A stretch of DNA of 64,000 bases from Saccopteryx bilineata (Eukaryota; Chordata; Mammalia; Chiroptera; Emballonuridae), in assembly GCF_036850765.1 (NCBI RefSeq), contig NC_089496.1:105111767-105175766 (forward strand), in the 5' to 3' direction. Under the pieces are notes generated by a model. That model saw nothing but the letters and a program-made list of their open reading frames with translations. It had not been told where the DNA came from and made no database searches. Of this stretch, positions 1 through 10,110 are shown in pieces. Numbering within the stretch: position 1 is the stretch's first letter; each line of letters opens with the position of its first letter. A program made the translations under genes and the position numbers.

Positions 1-640
1 CAGGAGGAAGACAAAAATTTATGGCAGTTCCTGGGGTCGGCATGCTGATTTGCTGCATAATAACATGACTACATAATTGCCTCATGGTTGCTGTGAAGTA
101 TTGGGCTTGAGATAGCCGTGTGGATTTTGTTTTCTCAGCCTAGATGTTTTCCTAACATTTTCTGAGGTCAGACTGGCCAGGGTGACATTGAACCCCTGAC
201 CAGAGGGCCAGCTGAGGAGAACTAGATGTGGTTCTTGGCAGGGGTGGGAGGGAGTCAAACTTATAAATTCAGTAAGGGATCTCACCCAGTATCTGTTCTA
301 GCCCCCTCCCTGGGAAAGCCCTTCTGCTGGGCGGACAGTGTGTGGATAGATGGGGTCCAACGACTGACCTAAGGGACCTGGAACCCTCTTGGCCACCCTG
401 GATTGTTTGGGACTTAGGGAGGCTGAGACCAGTCACTAGACCTCAACCTAGTGGGGCGGGTCTGGGATCCTCAGTCTGCGACAACTGTTTTCTCCCTGGC
501 TTTGCCCTTTCTGTTAGATGCTTTACCCACCGCAGATAGACTGATTGTGTCCTTGACCTCTGTCTGTGACCTGTCACCAGCCAGCATCTCCTTGTGTCCT
601 GTTCCCCTCGTCTGTCCCTCTCCTTCCTCACCTCCTCTCT
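1..640. other. Unique sequence, no gene seen
   Basis: Mixed-composition sequence with only short, unrecognised open frames. The last 200 bases are pyrimidine-rich. I see no exon, promoter or RNA gene. The boundary with the L2 relic that follows is approximate. Confidence 0.5.
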
Positions 641-1300
641 CCTCCTCTCCTTCAAACATTTACAGAGAAGCTACTTATGTATCAGGCAAGCTCCCTGATG
701 AGCATTGAGCAGCCCAGTAATTAACTGACTGATTGATCATCTCTTTACCACTTGGGTACTGAGGATTGGCCACGGGTCAGACAGTGGGACTAGCATGTCT
801 GCAGAACGGGAGGTAAGAGAGAATGACCAATCTGAGGAGCTAAACCAGGTCCAGCTCAGCGTGGCAGGGAGGGGACAGAGGTGAGAGGGATGCAGGAGGG
901 GTAGGCGGCAGCCAGGACAGGCAGGGTCTGGAGAGTCACTCTGGACAGCAGCCTGAGAGCACTGGGGAACCATGGCAGCACTAAGCTGAGCAGCGACACG
1001 GGAACTGGTCAGATTTGCATTGTAGGAGGCTCCCTTTGCTTAGAGGGCGGGCAGGGGTTGGGAAAGGGCAGATTCCAGGCTGGGAGAGCACCGAGCTCGC
1101 TGTGGCGGTGAGCAGCGGAGCCAGGACAGTGGCCTCAGCTGAGGTGGGGGCGGTGGGCGCAGAGAACTGCAAAGATCCATGATGTGAGTGGATACGGAGG
1201 AGGGGAGCCCACCGCCCTTGCGGACTGATCAAGTGTGGGGCCCATGGGAGTGAAGGAGGGTCCCCTACGTCTGAGGAGCTAACAGGGTAACATAAGCGCT
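640..1300 (-). repeat. LINE2 (L2) relic, antisense
   Basis: Purine-rich sequence that follows the order of an antisense L2 3' region as I remember it: a block like 'ggtcagatttgcatt...aggaggctccc' that in L2 precedes 'ctggctgctgtg', then a 'gtggatacggaggagg' block. Divergence is high, as expected for an ancient mammalian repeat. The open frames across it (for example a 134-residue frame on the minus strand) are chance frames. Limits are uncertain by about 100 bases. Confidence 0.5.
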
Positions 1301-1395
1301 TCCAGTCTCGGGGGTGGAATAAGGGGCAGGTACAGGAGGGCCGATAGGAGCCTCTTGGGGGTACATGTGGTTCAAACAATAACACTATAATCGCC

Positions 1396-1645
1396 GACTT
1401 TAAAACACAGTCTGCAGAAAGTGAATTCTATATAGTCTTGGTTGTGGGGTCCATGGAAAGGCATGCTGGACACAGGGGTTATAAAATGGGTCATGTATGT
1501 GCCCGGCGGGTACTGGAATTACTAGGGGGATCGCTTTGTAAATTATATACCTGTCTAACCACTGTGGTGCACACCTGACACTAATATAAAATAGTGTTTG
1601 ACTGTCAACTGTAATTGGAATACAAAAAAGAAAAAACAAAAAAAT
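1396..1645 (+). repeat. L1 3' end, sense
   Basis: The segment reads like the extreme 3' end of a mammalian L1: 'gggggatcgctttgtaaattat', 'gtctaaccactgtggtg', 'acacctgacactaatata' and 'gtcaactgtaattggaata', then an A-rich tail. Only the 3' UTR end is present, so this is a 5'-truncated insertion. Confidence 0.75.
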
Positions 1646-1649
1646 GTCT

Positions 1650-4325
1650 TAAAATCCTGGCCTAGAAGGAAGCAGAATGTTAGAACAGATGAGGAGGTGC
1701 TGAGACCCTTGTGTGGCGGGGACAAGGGGCAGTGCTCTTTTGAAACCTAAAAACTCTTTATTCTATGTGGAAACAAAGCACTCTTTGGGGCACACGCCCC
1801 CTTTGTTGTGAAGGACCCCTTTGAGAGTCAAGGGCCTGCTGTAAGCTACTAGGAGTACTTTACTTATATATTGGACTCGGGACTTCTGTAACCTTTAAAG
1901 AAAAGATATGGAAAGTTTTCACGTTCCTTGTGAGGCCGGAGATGGAGGCTCCCTCTGTCTGCGGGCTCAGGGCAGTCCACAGGGTGGGGCGGGGCAGGGC
2001 ATGGCTATTTGCCGCCTCCGCTGGGAGAGAGCTGAAACTCCCAGGCAAGGGCGTCAAGGCTCCTTGGCATAAGAAGGGAGACTCCATAGATGGTGTGGGT
2101 GACTGCAGAGATTTTATCACAGGCTGAAGGACGTGACCCCGGAGGTTATGCAAGGCGATTATGAGTGAACCCCAGCAACCTGGCAGCTGTCCTGGGGCTC
2201 AGGGACAGGGGGCCAGTGAGGAGGTCCCGATAAATATTTGGTCTTTGGGGCTGTGAGATGATTCCCCACGCCCCCCACGTTGAATTCCATCACGTGCCCC
2301 TCACACTGTGGTGTGCATCTGTGGTTTCCGAGGCGGCGATCACACTGAGGACTGTGCCGACCGACTGCAGAGCTGGGGTCGGACGGGGAAGCAGGTAGGA
2401 GGCAGCCAGCCCGACAGGCGAGAAGCTGGGGGGCAGAGGAGCCCCCGGGGACCTGCAGAGGACAGTTCCAGTATAATCTTGGGATCACAGGGGAGGGGCT
2501 TTCTGAGGCAGTGTGGGAGAGCGCTCGGGTTACTATGTTTATTAAAGGAAAAGTGGTCTCTAGAGGGTTATAAAACTTCTCTCACAGGTGCTGTCACAGA
2601 GGACTCCCGTGACAAGAGGAAGGAGTTGTGGACCGCACCTGTGGGAGGCAGTGAAGAAGGTTCCAGGATTACTTGTGAGCTCCCCAGCCGGGCCCAGCTG
2701 TTTGTCTTTCACAGGAGCAGGAACCCTCGGCACTGGTGGCACTGGTGGCACCGGCGGCACTGGCGCTGTCAGCTCGGCTGTGCCCTTGAGGACTTGCTGC
2801 AGAACAAGCCAGAGTCGGCTTGGCAGTGATGAGAATAACAGCAAGATAAAATATTGAACGTAAACATGCTGAGTGCGTCTGTGCCAAGCGTCTGTGTCTG
2901 CATTGTCACAACTGCCCTCTGAGGTTCGAGGTTCGAGGTTCGGTGCTGTTGTCCCTCCCACAGATGATAAAGAGACGTGCCGGGCTGGCGGGAGGCCGCC
3001 CGCTGCTGAGTGGGGACTGTCTCGCTCGAATTCGGTTAGGTCAGGTGCGTTGACCGGGATTGAATGCTCGGGGTCTGGAAAAGTGACCCAGGACTGGGAG
3101 GCCTGGCTCCAAACCTGGGGCCAATTCATTCGTATCTGAGAGCTGAGCTCCAGGCCTGGGGCCCTCTGCTGGGACGCCTGCTAGGCCCGTCTTCTGTCCC
3201 CACCGCGGACCAGCTCCCTAGGTGTCTGCCCAGGCTAAACCCTGGTCAAGATAAAGGTGTTCCGTGGTGGGTTCGGCCCTTGCTGCCCCCCAGAGAGAAC
3301 TCCTCCAGGAAGCCTGACGTTCAGCAACACTATTCCACTCATCTAGGTGATTTCTGCCTCCCAGACTCTGGAGCCATAAAGGGACTGCACTTGACCCACC
3401 CTAGGTGAAGGTCGCTTCCATAGACGGGGTGATCTACACAGGACTTTCCAAGTCCTGCATAAAAACAACAGCAAAACTCAGTCTTTCTTAAGGGTGCCAT
3501 AAACTGGGTCCCTATGGTGCCTTTGTGAGAAAGGCCGGCTGGCAAATCACGCCATACGGGAGGTGATCTGCACTGCGAACGCTCACTGTGAAATTAATGG
3601 CCCCACTTAACAGAGATGTCCATAAAATATAGATGACCTCAGCCCCAAGGGTGGAGGTGGGAAGTGGTCACCATGGCCGCAGCATGTAATTTATCGAAGG
3701 CTGTAGGTTCCTGAGACGCCTTGCAGAATGTATGAAACAAGGAAGACCTTGGCCCCCAAGGACCGCGAGCCTCACTACGGCTGGAATCGCCGAGGATCTA
3801 AGTTCGAGTACGCAACACCCTCTAATCGCCATCGGAAGAACGTCAGGCAGAAAGGCGAACGATGCTGTTCGCTTTGAGGTAGTGATTAAAGGAGATTAAG
3901 AATGATGATCTCGGAAGAAAGGCATAATGTTAACTCAGAGTGAGAAGAAAGCCTGTGTGTCTTGAATGCCTCAGAGACGAGCAGCTATATTAAATGTCAA
4001 ATTAAAAGACAAGTGATCAATAATTATGAATGCCTGCCTCATTAAAATGCAGCAGCTTAGCGAGGCATGGCTTGTTTCTGTTTCTGTGATTAAATGACCT
4101 CAGTTATATCTTTTTTTGATGTCAAGAGGCTCCACTTTTGGAAAGATTGTGGTTAGACATGGAGGTGAACTTCTTGGCATGAGATAAGGCTTTTAGGCAT
4201 GAGGAGAAGTGCTCAACATCCATCCCCATAGAAAACAGGACATAGAACTAAGCTGTTGTCCTCACAGTTCTATAAATTATGAAATGCTTCTCCTCATTTC
4301 CACACCATCTCCCTTCTTGTTTTTA
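1650..4325. other. Unique sequence with a small GGCACTGGT repeat
   Basis: No gene is supported. A 173-residue open frame on the plus strand (2308-2829) and an overlapping 189-residue frame on the minus strand match nothing I know, and stops flank both. Near 2735-2772 there is a short imperfect run of 'cactggtgg' 9-mers. From about 3850 to 4120 composition changes to AT-rich with several homeodomain-type cores (reported as a finding). Confidence 0.5.
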
Positions 4326-4338
4326 AAAATGAACTGGC

Positions 4339-4561
4339 TCCACTGGAGCAAAGATGGCCTGGGCGCTGGGGATGGCTCCTTGGCCTCTGCTCCAGGTGCT
4401 AGAGTGGCTCTGGTCGCGACTGAGCGATGCCCCGGAGGGGCAGAGCATCGCCCCCTGGTGGGCAGAGCGTCGCCCCCTGGTGGGCGTGCCGGGTGGATCC
4501 CGGTCGGGCGCATGCAGGAGTCTGTCTGACTGTCTCTCCCCGTTTCCAGCTTCAGAAAAAA

Positions 4562-4596
<35 letters not shown>
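4339..4596 (+). repeat. Rhin-1-like tRNA SINE, 5'-truncated
   Basis: The copy has the body and tail of the first SINE family but lacks the tRNA-like head. It contains the diagnostic 'ccccctggtgggc' repeats, 'gtgccgggtggatcc', 'tgtctctccccgtttcc' and the 'cttcagaaaaa' end, followed by an (AAAT)n tail. The 12-base target duplication aaatgaactggc is at 4327-4338 and 4597-4608. The near-perfect duplication points to a relatively young insertion. Confidence 0.92.
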
Positions 4597-4598
<2 letters not shown>

Positions 4599-4608
4599 AT
4601 GAACTGGC

Positions 4609-5135
4609 ACTTGATCAGGCTCAGCGGACATGACAGATTATATTGTAAAACCTCAAAATACATTAGTTGTACTTAGCATTATCTTTTTTGAAATCCATGT
4701 TCCCATTTTGAAAGCAGTGGTTTTCCAACACATTAATGTGCCAGAGCGTGGGCCGGCCTGATGGCCCGTGACCTGCCTCTAGCTGCACTCCCCACCGACC
4801 GGGAAGGGAGCTTGCTGCTCAGTGCTCATTAGCTCAGCGGAAATGCACACGCTGCTCTCTGGGCCCAGGGCTCTACGCATCACCCTTAGCCTGCTGTGCT
4901 GAACTTTGTGCCTGCAAGTGAGTCTGTGGAATTGGGGGCATTAATATGTTTCAAAAGCTGTGGAGGTGGTTAAAAAGGAGAAGTTACGGCAAGCAGTTCC
5001 CATGCACGTCCCCCTCCTCCCAGGCATGCACCCTGGCTCTGATGTTTGGATGGCAGCACGGTCTGCACTGGACAGCCCTGAAGCCTCAGACTGCTCCAGA
5101 CCCCCCGTGGCAGGGGGGCTAATAGAGTAATTTTG
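4609..5135. other. Unique sequence
   Basis: Ordinary unique sequence between a SINE and the polypyrimidine minisatellite. No coding or RNA signal is visible. Confidence 0.4.
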
Positions 5136-5139
5136 TGTT

Positions 5140-5575
5140 TCTTCTCTCTCCTCTCCCCTCCTCTTCTCTCCCCTCCTCGTCTCCCCCCTCCCCATCTCTC
5201 CCCTCTCCATCTCCCCCCTCCGCATCTCCCCCTCCCTGACTCCCTCCTCTTCATCTCTCCCCCTCCCCATCTCCTCCCTCCCCATCTCCCTCCTCTCCAT
5301 CTCTCTCCTCCCCATCTCCCCCCTCCGCATCTCCCCCTCCCTGACTCCCTCCTCTTCATCTCTCCCCCTCCCCATCTCCTCCCTCCCCATCTCCCTCCTC
5401 TCCATCTCTCTCCTCCCCATCTCCCCCCTCTCCATCCCTCCCTTCCACATCTCCCCCTTCCACATCTCCCTCTTCCCCATCTCCCCCTTCCCCATCTCTC
5501 CCTTCTCCATCTCTCCCCTTCCCCATCTCTCCCTTCTCCATCTCTCCTCTTCCCCATCTCTCCCTGATCTGTGTC
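5140..5575. repeat. Polypyrimidine minisatellite (CCCCATCTCC units)
   Basis: About 430 bases of almost uninterrupted C/T on the plus strand, built from roughly 15-base units of the form 'ctccccatctcc'. A larger block of 105 bases is exactly repeated: 5221-5325 and 5326-5430. The long open frames on both strands here (up to 218 residues, rich in Glu/Gly/Arg or Pro/Leu/Ser) are products of the low-complexity sequence, not genes. Confidence 0.95.
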
Positions 5576-5727
5576 CCTTCTTTTCAGATATTATCATTCA
5601 AAGGGGTGGGCTCGTTGGCTTCAGGAAGTTGGCTATGGCCTGAAGACCCCCAAATCGGGCCTTAGCCCCTAGGTGCCTTTTCCGGGGACTCCCAGAGGGC
5701 CTTGCAGCACAGTGGTGGAGAATACTC

Positions 5728-6165
5728 TGTGTGGCGGATAATTTTGTATGTCAGCTCGACTGGGCTCCGGGATGCCCAGACGGCCATGAAACGTTGCTGG
5801 GTATGTCTGCGAGGGTGTTTCCAGAAGAGATTAGCACTTGGATGGGTAAACCTAGTAAAGCAGACTGCCCTTCCACATGGGTGGGCACCATTTAATGCAC
5901 TGAGCACTGAACAGAGCACAAAGGTAGGTGGAGGCAGGGGGCCTCAGTCTCTGCCGGCGTGGAGCAGCCAACTTCTCCGGCCTCAGACAAGGCGTTCCTG
6001 CTTCGGGCCTTCAGACTGCGTGGACCCCTAGCTTCCTCAGTCTCCAGCTTGCAGATGGCCAATCGTGGAGCTTCTTAACCTCTGCACCTGTGTGAGCCAA
6101 GTCAGATAATAAATCTCCTTCTCTGTAGTCCTCTATCTGTCCGACTGGTTCCATTGTTTAGACAA
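5728..6165 (+). repeat. LTR-like interspersed repeat, family uncertain
   Basis: The sequence 'ggcggataattttgtatgtcag', 'gtgtttccagaagagatta' and 'agtaaagcagactgccct' followed by 'gtgggtgggcacc' matches an old mammalian repeat family I know by sequence but cannot name securely. It ends with a block containing 'cagataataaatctcc', which carries an AATAAA. A second copy is at 59600-59960. LTR class is inferred from layout and the polyadenylation signal near the 3' end. Confidence 0.55.
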
Positions 6166-6206
6166 CTCTAATGCTTAATTGTTAACCAGCCTTTGGACCT
6201 GAGACC

Positions 6207-6635
6207 TGTTGCGGTGCAGCCCGTGAGGAGCGGAACCAGAGCCCAAATTGATTAGGAATTTGAAGAGCCTTTATTAGCCATCCGGCTGACTGTCCGCTGG
6301 CAATCCACGCACAGAAGCAACGAACAGCAGCCAGCTTGGGGGGAGAGAGTTATTTATAGGCAAAAACGACAAGGTTACTGTTGTTTCAGCACGTTTGTAC
6401 AATATCTTTGCAAAAGTACACACTGTTCTAAAGACAATGAACCGCCTTCCTGTAGTATCTGCAAGACTGAAGCACAAAGACTGCATCCTGCTTCTGTTAG
6501 CAAGATTAGATCTGAGCCTAACTGCTGAGGCTTGTAAAAATTTTCTACTTGCAGCTGTAGCTATAAACTAGCTCCTCTTAAGCGTTGAGCTACGTTGGGT
6601 CAGGGGCCCTTAGCATGGGCTGGCACTCCAGCACA
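6207..6635 (-). mobile_element. Solo LTR, class I (gammaretrovirus-like) ERV
   Basis: Read on the minus strand, the element starts TGTGCTGG and ends CGCAACA, giving TG...CA termini. A 5-base direct repeat, agacc, flanks it at 6202-6206 and 6636-6640. A TATA-like CCTATAAATA lies at 6351-6360 and an AATAAA at 6270-6275, about 80 bases downstream, in the usual U3-R-U5 order. No gag, pol or env adjoins it, so it is a solo LTR left by recombination. The family name is not known to me; the class I assignment rests on layout and terminal style. Confidence 0.72.
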
Positions 6636-6640
6636 AGACC

Positions 6641-7668
6641 CAGCACAAATCTCCCTGGTAAGGTGGGTTTGACTGTAGGGAAGTTTTTTAAAAATCCAAA
6701 TGGCATCGGAGGACAGCCATCCGACACTGCCACCAGCTCTGGGGGAACACATACACAGAGAGAACGAAACAGCCGGAGAAAGTCCTGTTCGGTCCCCATG
6801 CCGAGGGCTGATGTGGCCTGGCTGCTGTGTGGACAGAGCACACTGACCCTCAGCTTAGGACAGTGACGGGGGACCTGCAACACACCGCCGAGTGTGGGTG
6901 GCATTGGCCTTACCCTGGAGGCCAATATTTGGCCCCACAAAGTCAACTCTCCACTGGGGGCAGACAGGGATGGAGTGTGAAGGAGGACCCTCGAGTTCCT
7001 TCCACAGAAGCCCACTAGAAATCACCCGCCTATAGTATTAATATATTTAGCATAATATCTGCCCCACTTTTTGAGGATCCCTGTTACTTCTACTATGGAG
7101 AAAGGTGCCCGAGGATGAATTTACACATCTAAACAAAAAATCCATTTGGAAACTGTATAATTTAGATGCTGTTATGACATATCATTAGCTATTGAACCCA
7201 ACATGTTTTTTTTTTTATAACAAAATAAGGAGTTTATAAAATATTAAATGCTAGGTTCCATTTTCCCTTTTTCACACCAAACACAATTTTCTAGCCCAGT
7301 GTTTGGAGACATTATCTGAAGATTGTTTTGTCAAGATTGTTCTCAACAGTCAACAGCACACTGCTCCACCTTCTACAGGCTGCTGAATCCAATCTTTCAT
7401 GCAATCAATAACAAGGGCGCTGACCTTATTTATTTGAATTTCCTCCATTTCCGTGTTTGTGAAACTTCAGGGGATAAATTAATGGTTATAAACAGATAAA
7501 CAGTGTCTTTTTTCCCCCTCATTACTTCATTCCTGCTCCTTCCAGCCCAGCAGCAGCTGGCCCATCCCACCCTGAGACCGCAGCCAGAGCAGGTCCTCAC
7601 AGGGCCCACGGGGCATCCCCTGCAGAGAGGTCCGCCCCCTCAGCCCTTGCTGGTGTCTAGCTTTCCTG
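6641..7668. other. Unique sequence
   Basis: No gene is supported. A minus-strand frame of 141 residues (6590-7015) partly lies in the solo LTR and resembles nothing known. 7020-7500 is AT-rich. A homopolymer T run at about 7207 is followed by ordinary sequence. Confidence 0.45.
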
Positions 7669-7877
7669 TAGCTGCTGTCACAGGCAGCCTCAACCTGAGT
7701 GGCTGAAAACAACACGCATTTTGTACCTCACAGTCCTCCGGGTTAGAGGTCCAGGTGGGTCTCCCTGGGCTGAGGTCCGGTGGTCAGTGCGGCTGCCTTT
7801 CTTTCTGAGGCTCTGCAGGAGAACCAATTCCCATGCCTTTAACTTCAAGGGTTGCCTGCCTTTCCCTCCTTCTAGCT

Positions 7878-8312
7878 CTTTTTTTTATAAATAAATTTTT
7901 ATTAATTTTAATAGGGTGACATCAATAAATCAGGGTAGATATATTCAAAGAAAACATGTCCAGATTATCTTGTCATTCAATTCTGTTGCATATCCATCAC
8001 CCAAAGTCAGATTGTCCTCCGTCACCCTCTATCTAGTTTTCTCTGAGCCCCTCCCCCTCCCCTCTCCCTCCTTCCCTCCCCCCGCCCCCGTAACCACCAT
8101 ACTCTTGTCCATGTCTCTTAGTCTCATTTTTATGTCCCACCAATGTATGGAATCCTGCAGTTCTTGTTTTTTTCTAATTTACTTATTTCACTCCGTATAA
8201 TATTATCAAGATCCCACCATTTTGTTGTAAGTGATCTGATGTCATCATTTCTTATGGCTCAATAGTATACCATGGTGTATATGTGCCACATCTTCTTTAT
8301 CAAGTCTTCTAT
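7878..8312 (-). repeat. L1 3' UTR/3' end fragment, antisense
   Basis: Starts with a T-run (the antisense poly(A)), then 'tttttattaattttaatagggtgacatc', 'catcacccaaagtcagattg', a C-rich tract at 8048-8090 and 'accaatgtatggaatcctgcag', in the order seen in antisense chiropteran L1 3' ends. It stops at 'cttctttatcaagtcttcta' just before another T-run. It is the first of the nested pieces inside the MLT1-type LTR. Confidence 0.75.
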
Positions 8313-9523
8313 TTTTTTTTTTACAGTGATTAAAGCCTTTAAGCAAACTCTTGGCCAATACAGCAAGAATCCATAAAAGAGTAGTGTCCTTAACATGTTC
8401 ACCAAGTCCAAATTGGCTCCAACACCATGCCAAATCCCTGAAAAATGTAACCCAACCCCAGTTCAGTCTGTTAGGAGCTGTCACAAGGAGCAGGAGTCCA
8501 GGAAAAGTCTGCATGGCACTGGAATTGTTGTCACAATTCTATACTTTGTAGCTCATGTCCAAGTCCCAATGACCGCTGCTTCTAGCTGGTAATGGTTCAG
8601 GTAGACTGGAAAAGCCATCTGCAGCATGTGTGGAGATGGAGCTTCTGTTCTCCTCTGCCTGGAGAGATGAGACCAGGTTGCTTTTCCCTGGAGCTCTGTG
8701 ACTGTGGCTTGGTAAAGAGAACCTTGGGATACACTAAGCTGAGTGGCAAAGGTAGATTCATAATAGAAGTTGGCAAAAGGGGGAAAGAGAGCTCTAAATT
8801 AGGAGTAGGTCCCAGCCTGAAATATGAGTGGGGCAATGAGGTAGGAGGAATAAAGGAAACACTATATATTAAACAAAGCAGCAGAAAATAGGACTATCAA
8901 CACCCACAACAGAGATCTTCGAGGGAAGAATAAAAAACCTGACTATGCAGGTAAGACATAGTTAAGTGGCCCTTATGCAAATGAGATCAGTTTACCTGCT
9001 TCTTGGAAGAAATACCCTGGGCTCATCCACAGTGTCATAGATGGGGCCGACGGCCCTGGGCACCTTCAGCCTTCAGTGGCAAATCCCAGCATTCTGGGCA
9101 AGGTTAGGTCATAGGTGGCTGGAGCAGGGCTGGAAGAGACTGAACCCTTCCTTAGAGGAGCGAGGGGGAAGCCTACCTTCCAGTGTCCCTGTTTCCTCAC
9201 AGCAGAGGCATGTAAGTCTGGCAGGCTTTAGCTCAATGACCTTCCTTTTCACTATTGAAGCAGGACCCAGATGGCATCCTATGAGACCCCTTTGGGGCAT
9301 TGGAGCCTTTAAGGATGTATCCTAAAAGCAGGTAGTTCCCCTGATCTCTATTGGGCTTTTTCTGCCTCTTGGAATCTTAAAAGCCATGCTCAGAAGATCT
9401 CGCTGAGGGGTTTGAGGATCCCCATCCGCCTATATAAATCTTTTCCATATATCTGGAGCTATTTGGAAAAAGACAAAGCAGTGTTATTAGCTGGATCAAA
9501 TAAAGAAGGTAGTAGTTCCAGCT
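8313..9523 (-). pseudogene. Class I ERV gag/pro relic, antisense and decayed
   Basis: On the minus strand, a degraded retroviral nucleocapsid zinc-knuckle pattern is read around 9170-9215: the cysteine pair and Gly spacing are visible, but the histidine codon is changed and the final cysteine lost. About 150-300 bases further along (8880-9040) lies a stretch with the layout of a retroviral aspartic protease, shifted in frame and stop-broken, so the active-site triplet is not intact. The minus-strand end is a run of A next to 8313-8330, so the copy may have moved as a polyadenylated transcript. The part between 8313 and about 8600 is unidentified. No functional product is possible. Assignment is by pattern only. 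Confidence 0.5.
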
Positions 9524-9843
9524 CTTTTTTTTTTTTAATTGAGAAAGAGAGAGAGAGAGAGAGAGAGAGACTGACAGACAGACACAGACACAGACAGGAA
9601 GGGGAGGATGAGAAGTGGCAGCTTAGTTTTCCATTGATTTCTTTCTCAATGGACTGGTGGGCTCCAGCCGAGCCAGGCAAGCCAGCGACCATGGGGTCAT
9701 GTCTATAATCTCACACTCAAGTCAGCAGCCCCATGCTGAAGCTGGTGAACCTGCACTCAAGGCGACAACCTCAAGGTGTCAAACCTGGGTCCTCTGCATC
9801 CCAGGCTGATGCTCTCCATCCACTGCGCCACCGCCTGGTCAGG
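9524..9843 (-). repeat. Second-family tRNA SINE (CCTGACCAGG type), antisense
   Basis: Begins with a T-run and (GA)n/(CAGA)n segment, continues through 'gtgtcaaacctgggtcctctgcatccca' in shortened form, and ends with the inverted head 'gccaccgcctggtcagg'. It is inserted next to the ERV relic inside the split LTR. A convincing target duplication is not visible, since neighbouring T-runs blur the left edge. Confidence 0.88.
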
Positions 9844-10110
9844 CTCCTTTCTGGCTTCAAAGCCAGCAGCAATAGGTCGAGTCCTGGCCGCACCGCATTT
9901 CTCTGGCTCTCTCTCCTGCCTCTTCTACTCTTTAGGACTCATGAAATGAGACTGATCCCACCCAGATAATCCAGGGTACCCCCCCCCACCTCCAGGTCAG
10001 CAGATCTGCAACCTGAACTCCCTGTGCTATGTGAGGTAACACTCACGGGGTCTGAGTTAGGACCGTCTCATACGTGGACGTCTCTGGGGGCGGTATTTTG
10101 CCTCCCACCC

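Larger units (their letters stand above)
7669..10110 (-). repeat. MLT1-type ERVL-MaLR LTR, split by a nested insertion
   Basis: The left part (7669-7877) has 'tgctgtcacaggcagcc', 'gtggctgaaaacaacac' and 'cctcacagtcctccggg', typical of an antisense MaLR LTR. The right part (9844-10110) resumes with 'ctcctttctggcttcaaagccagcagc', 'gatcccacccagataatcc' and a 'acgtctctgggggcggta' end. Joining the two halves across 7878-9843 restores the expected order. The intervening bases are L1, ERV and SINE sequence listed separately. MLT1 is my best family name. Confidence 0.72.

Noticed and set aside
4941..5597. Open frames of 195-218 residues on the minus strand
   Set aside because: They arise from a tandem polypurine/polypyrimidine minisatellite and are repetitive (Glu/Gly/Arg/Met).
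8245..8514. 89-residue minus-strand frame that looks hydrophobic
   Set aside because: Extends from L1 into the unidentified tail of the ERV relic. I could not match it to an envelope or any cellular protein.
9459..9692. Ser/Leu-rich frame
   Set aside because: Produced by the (GA)n part of a SINE.
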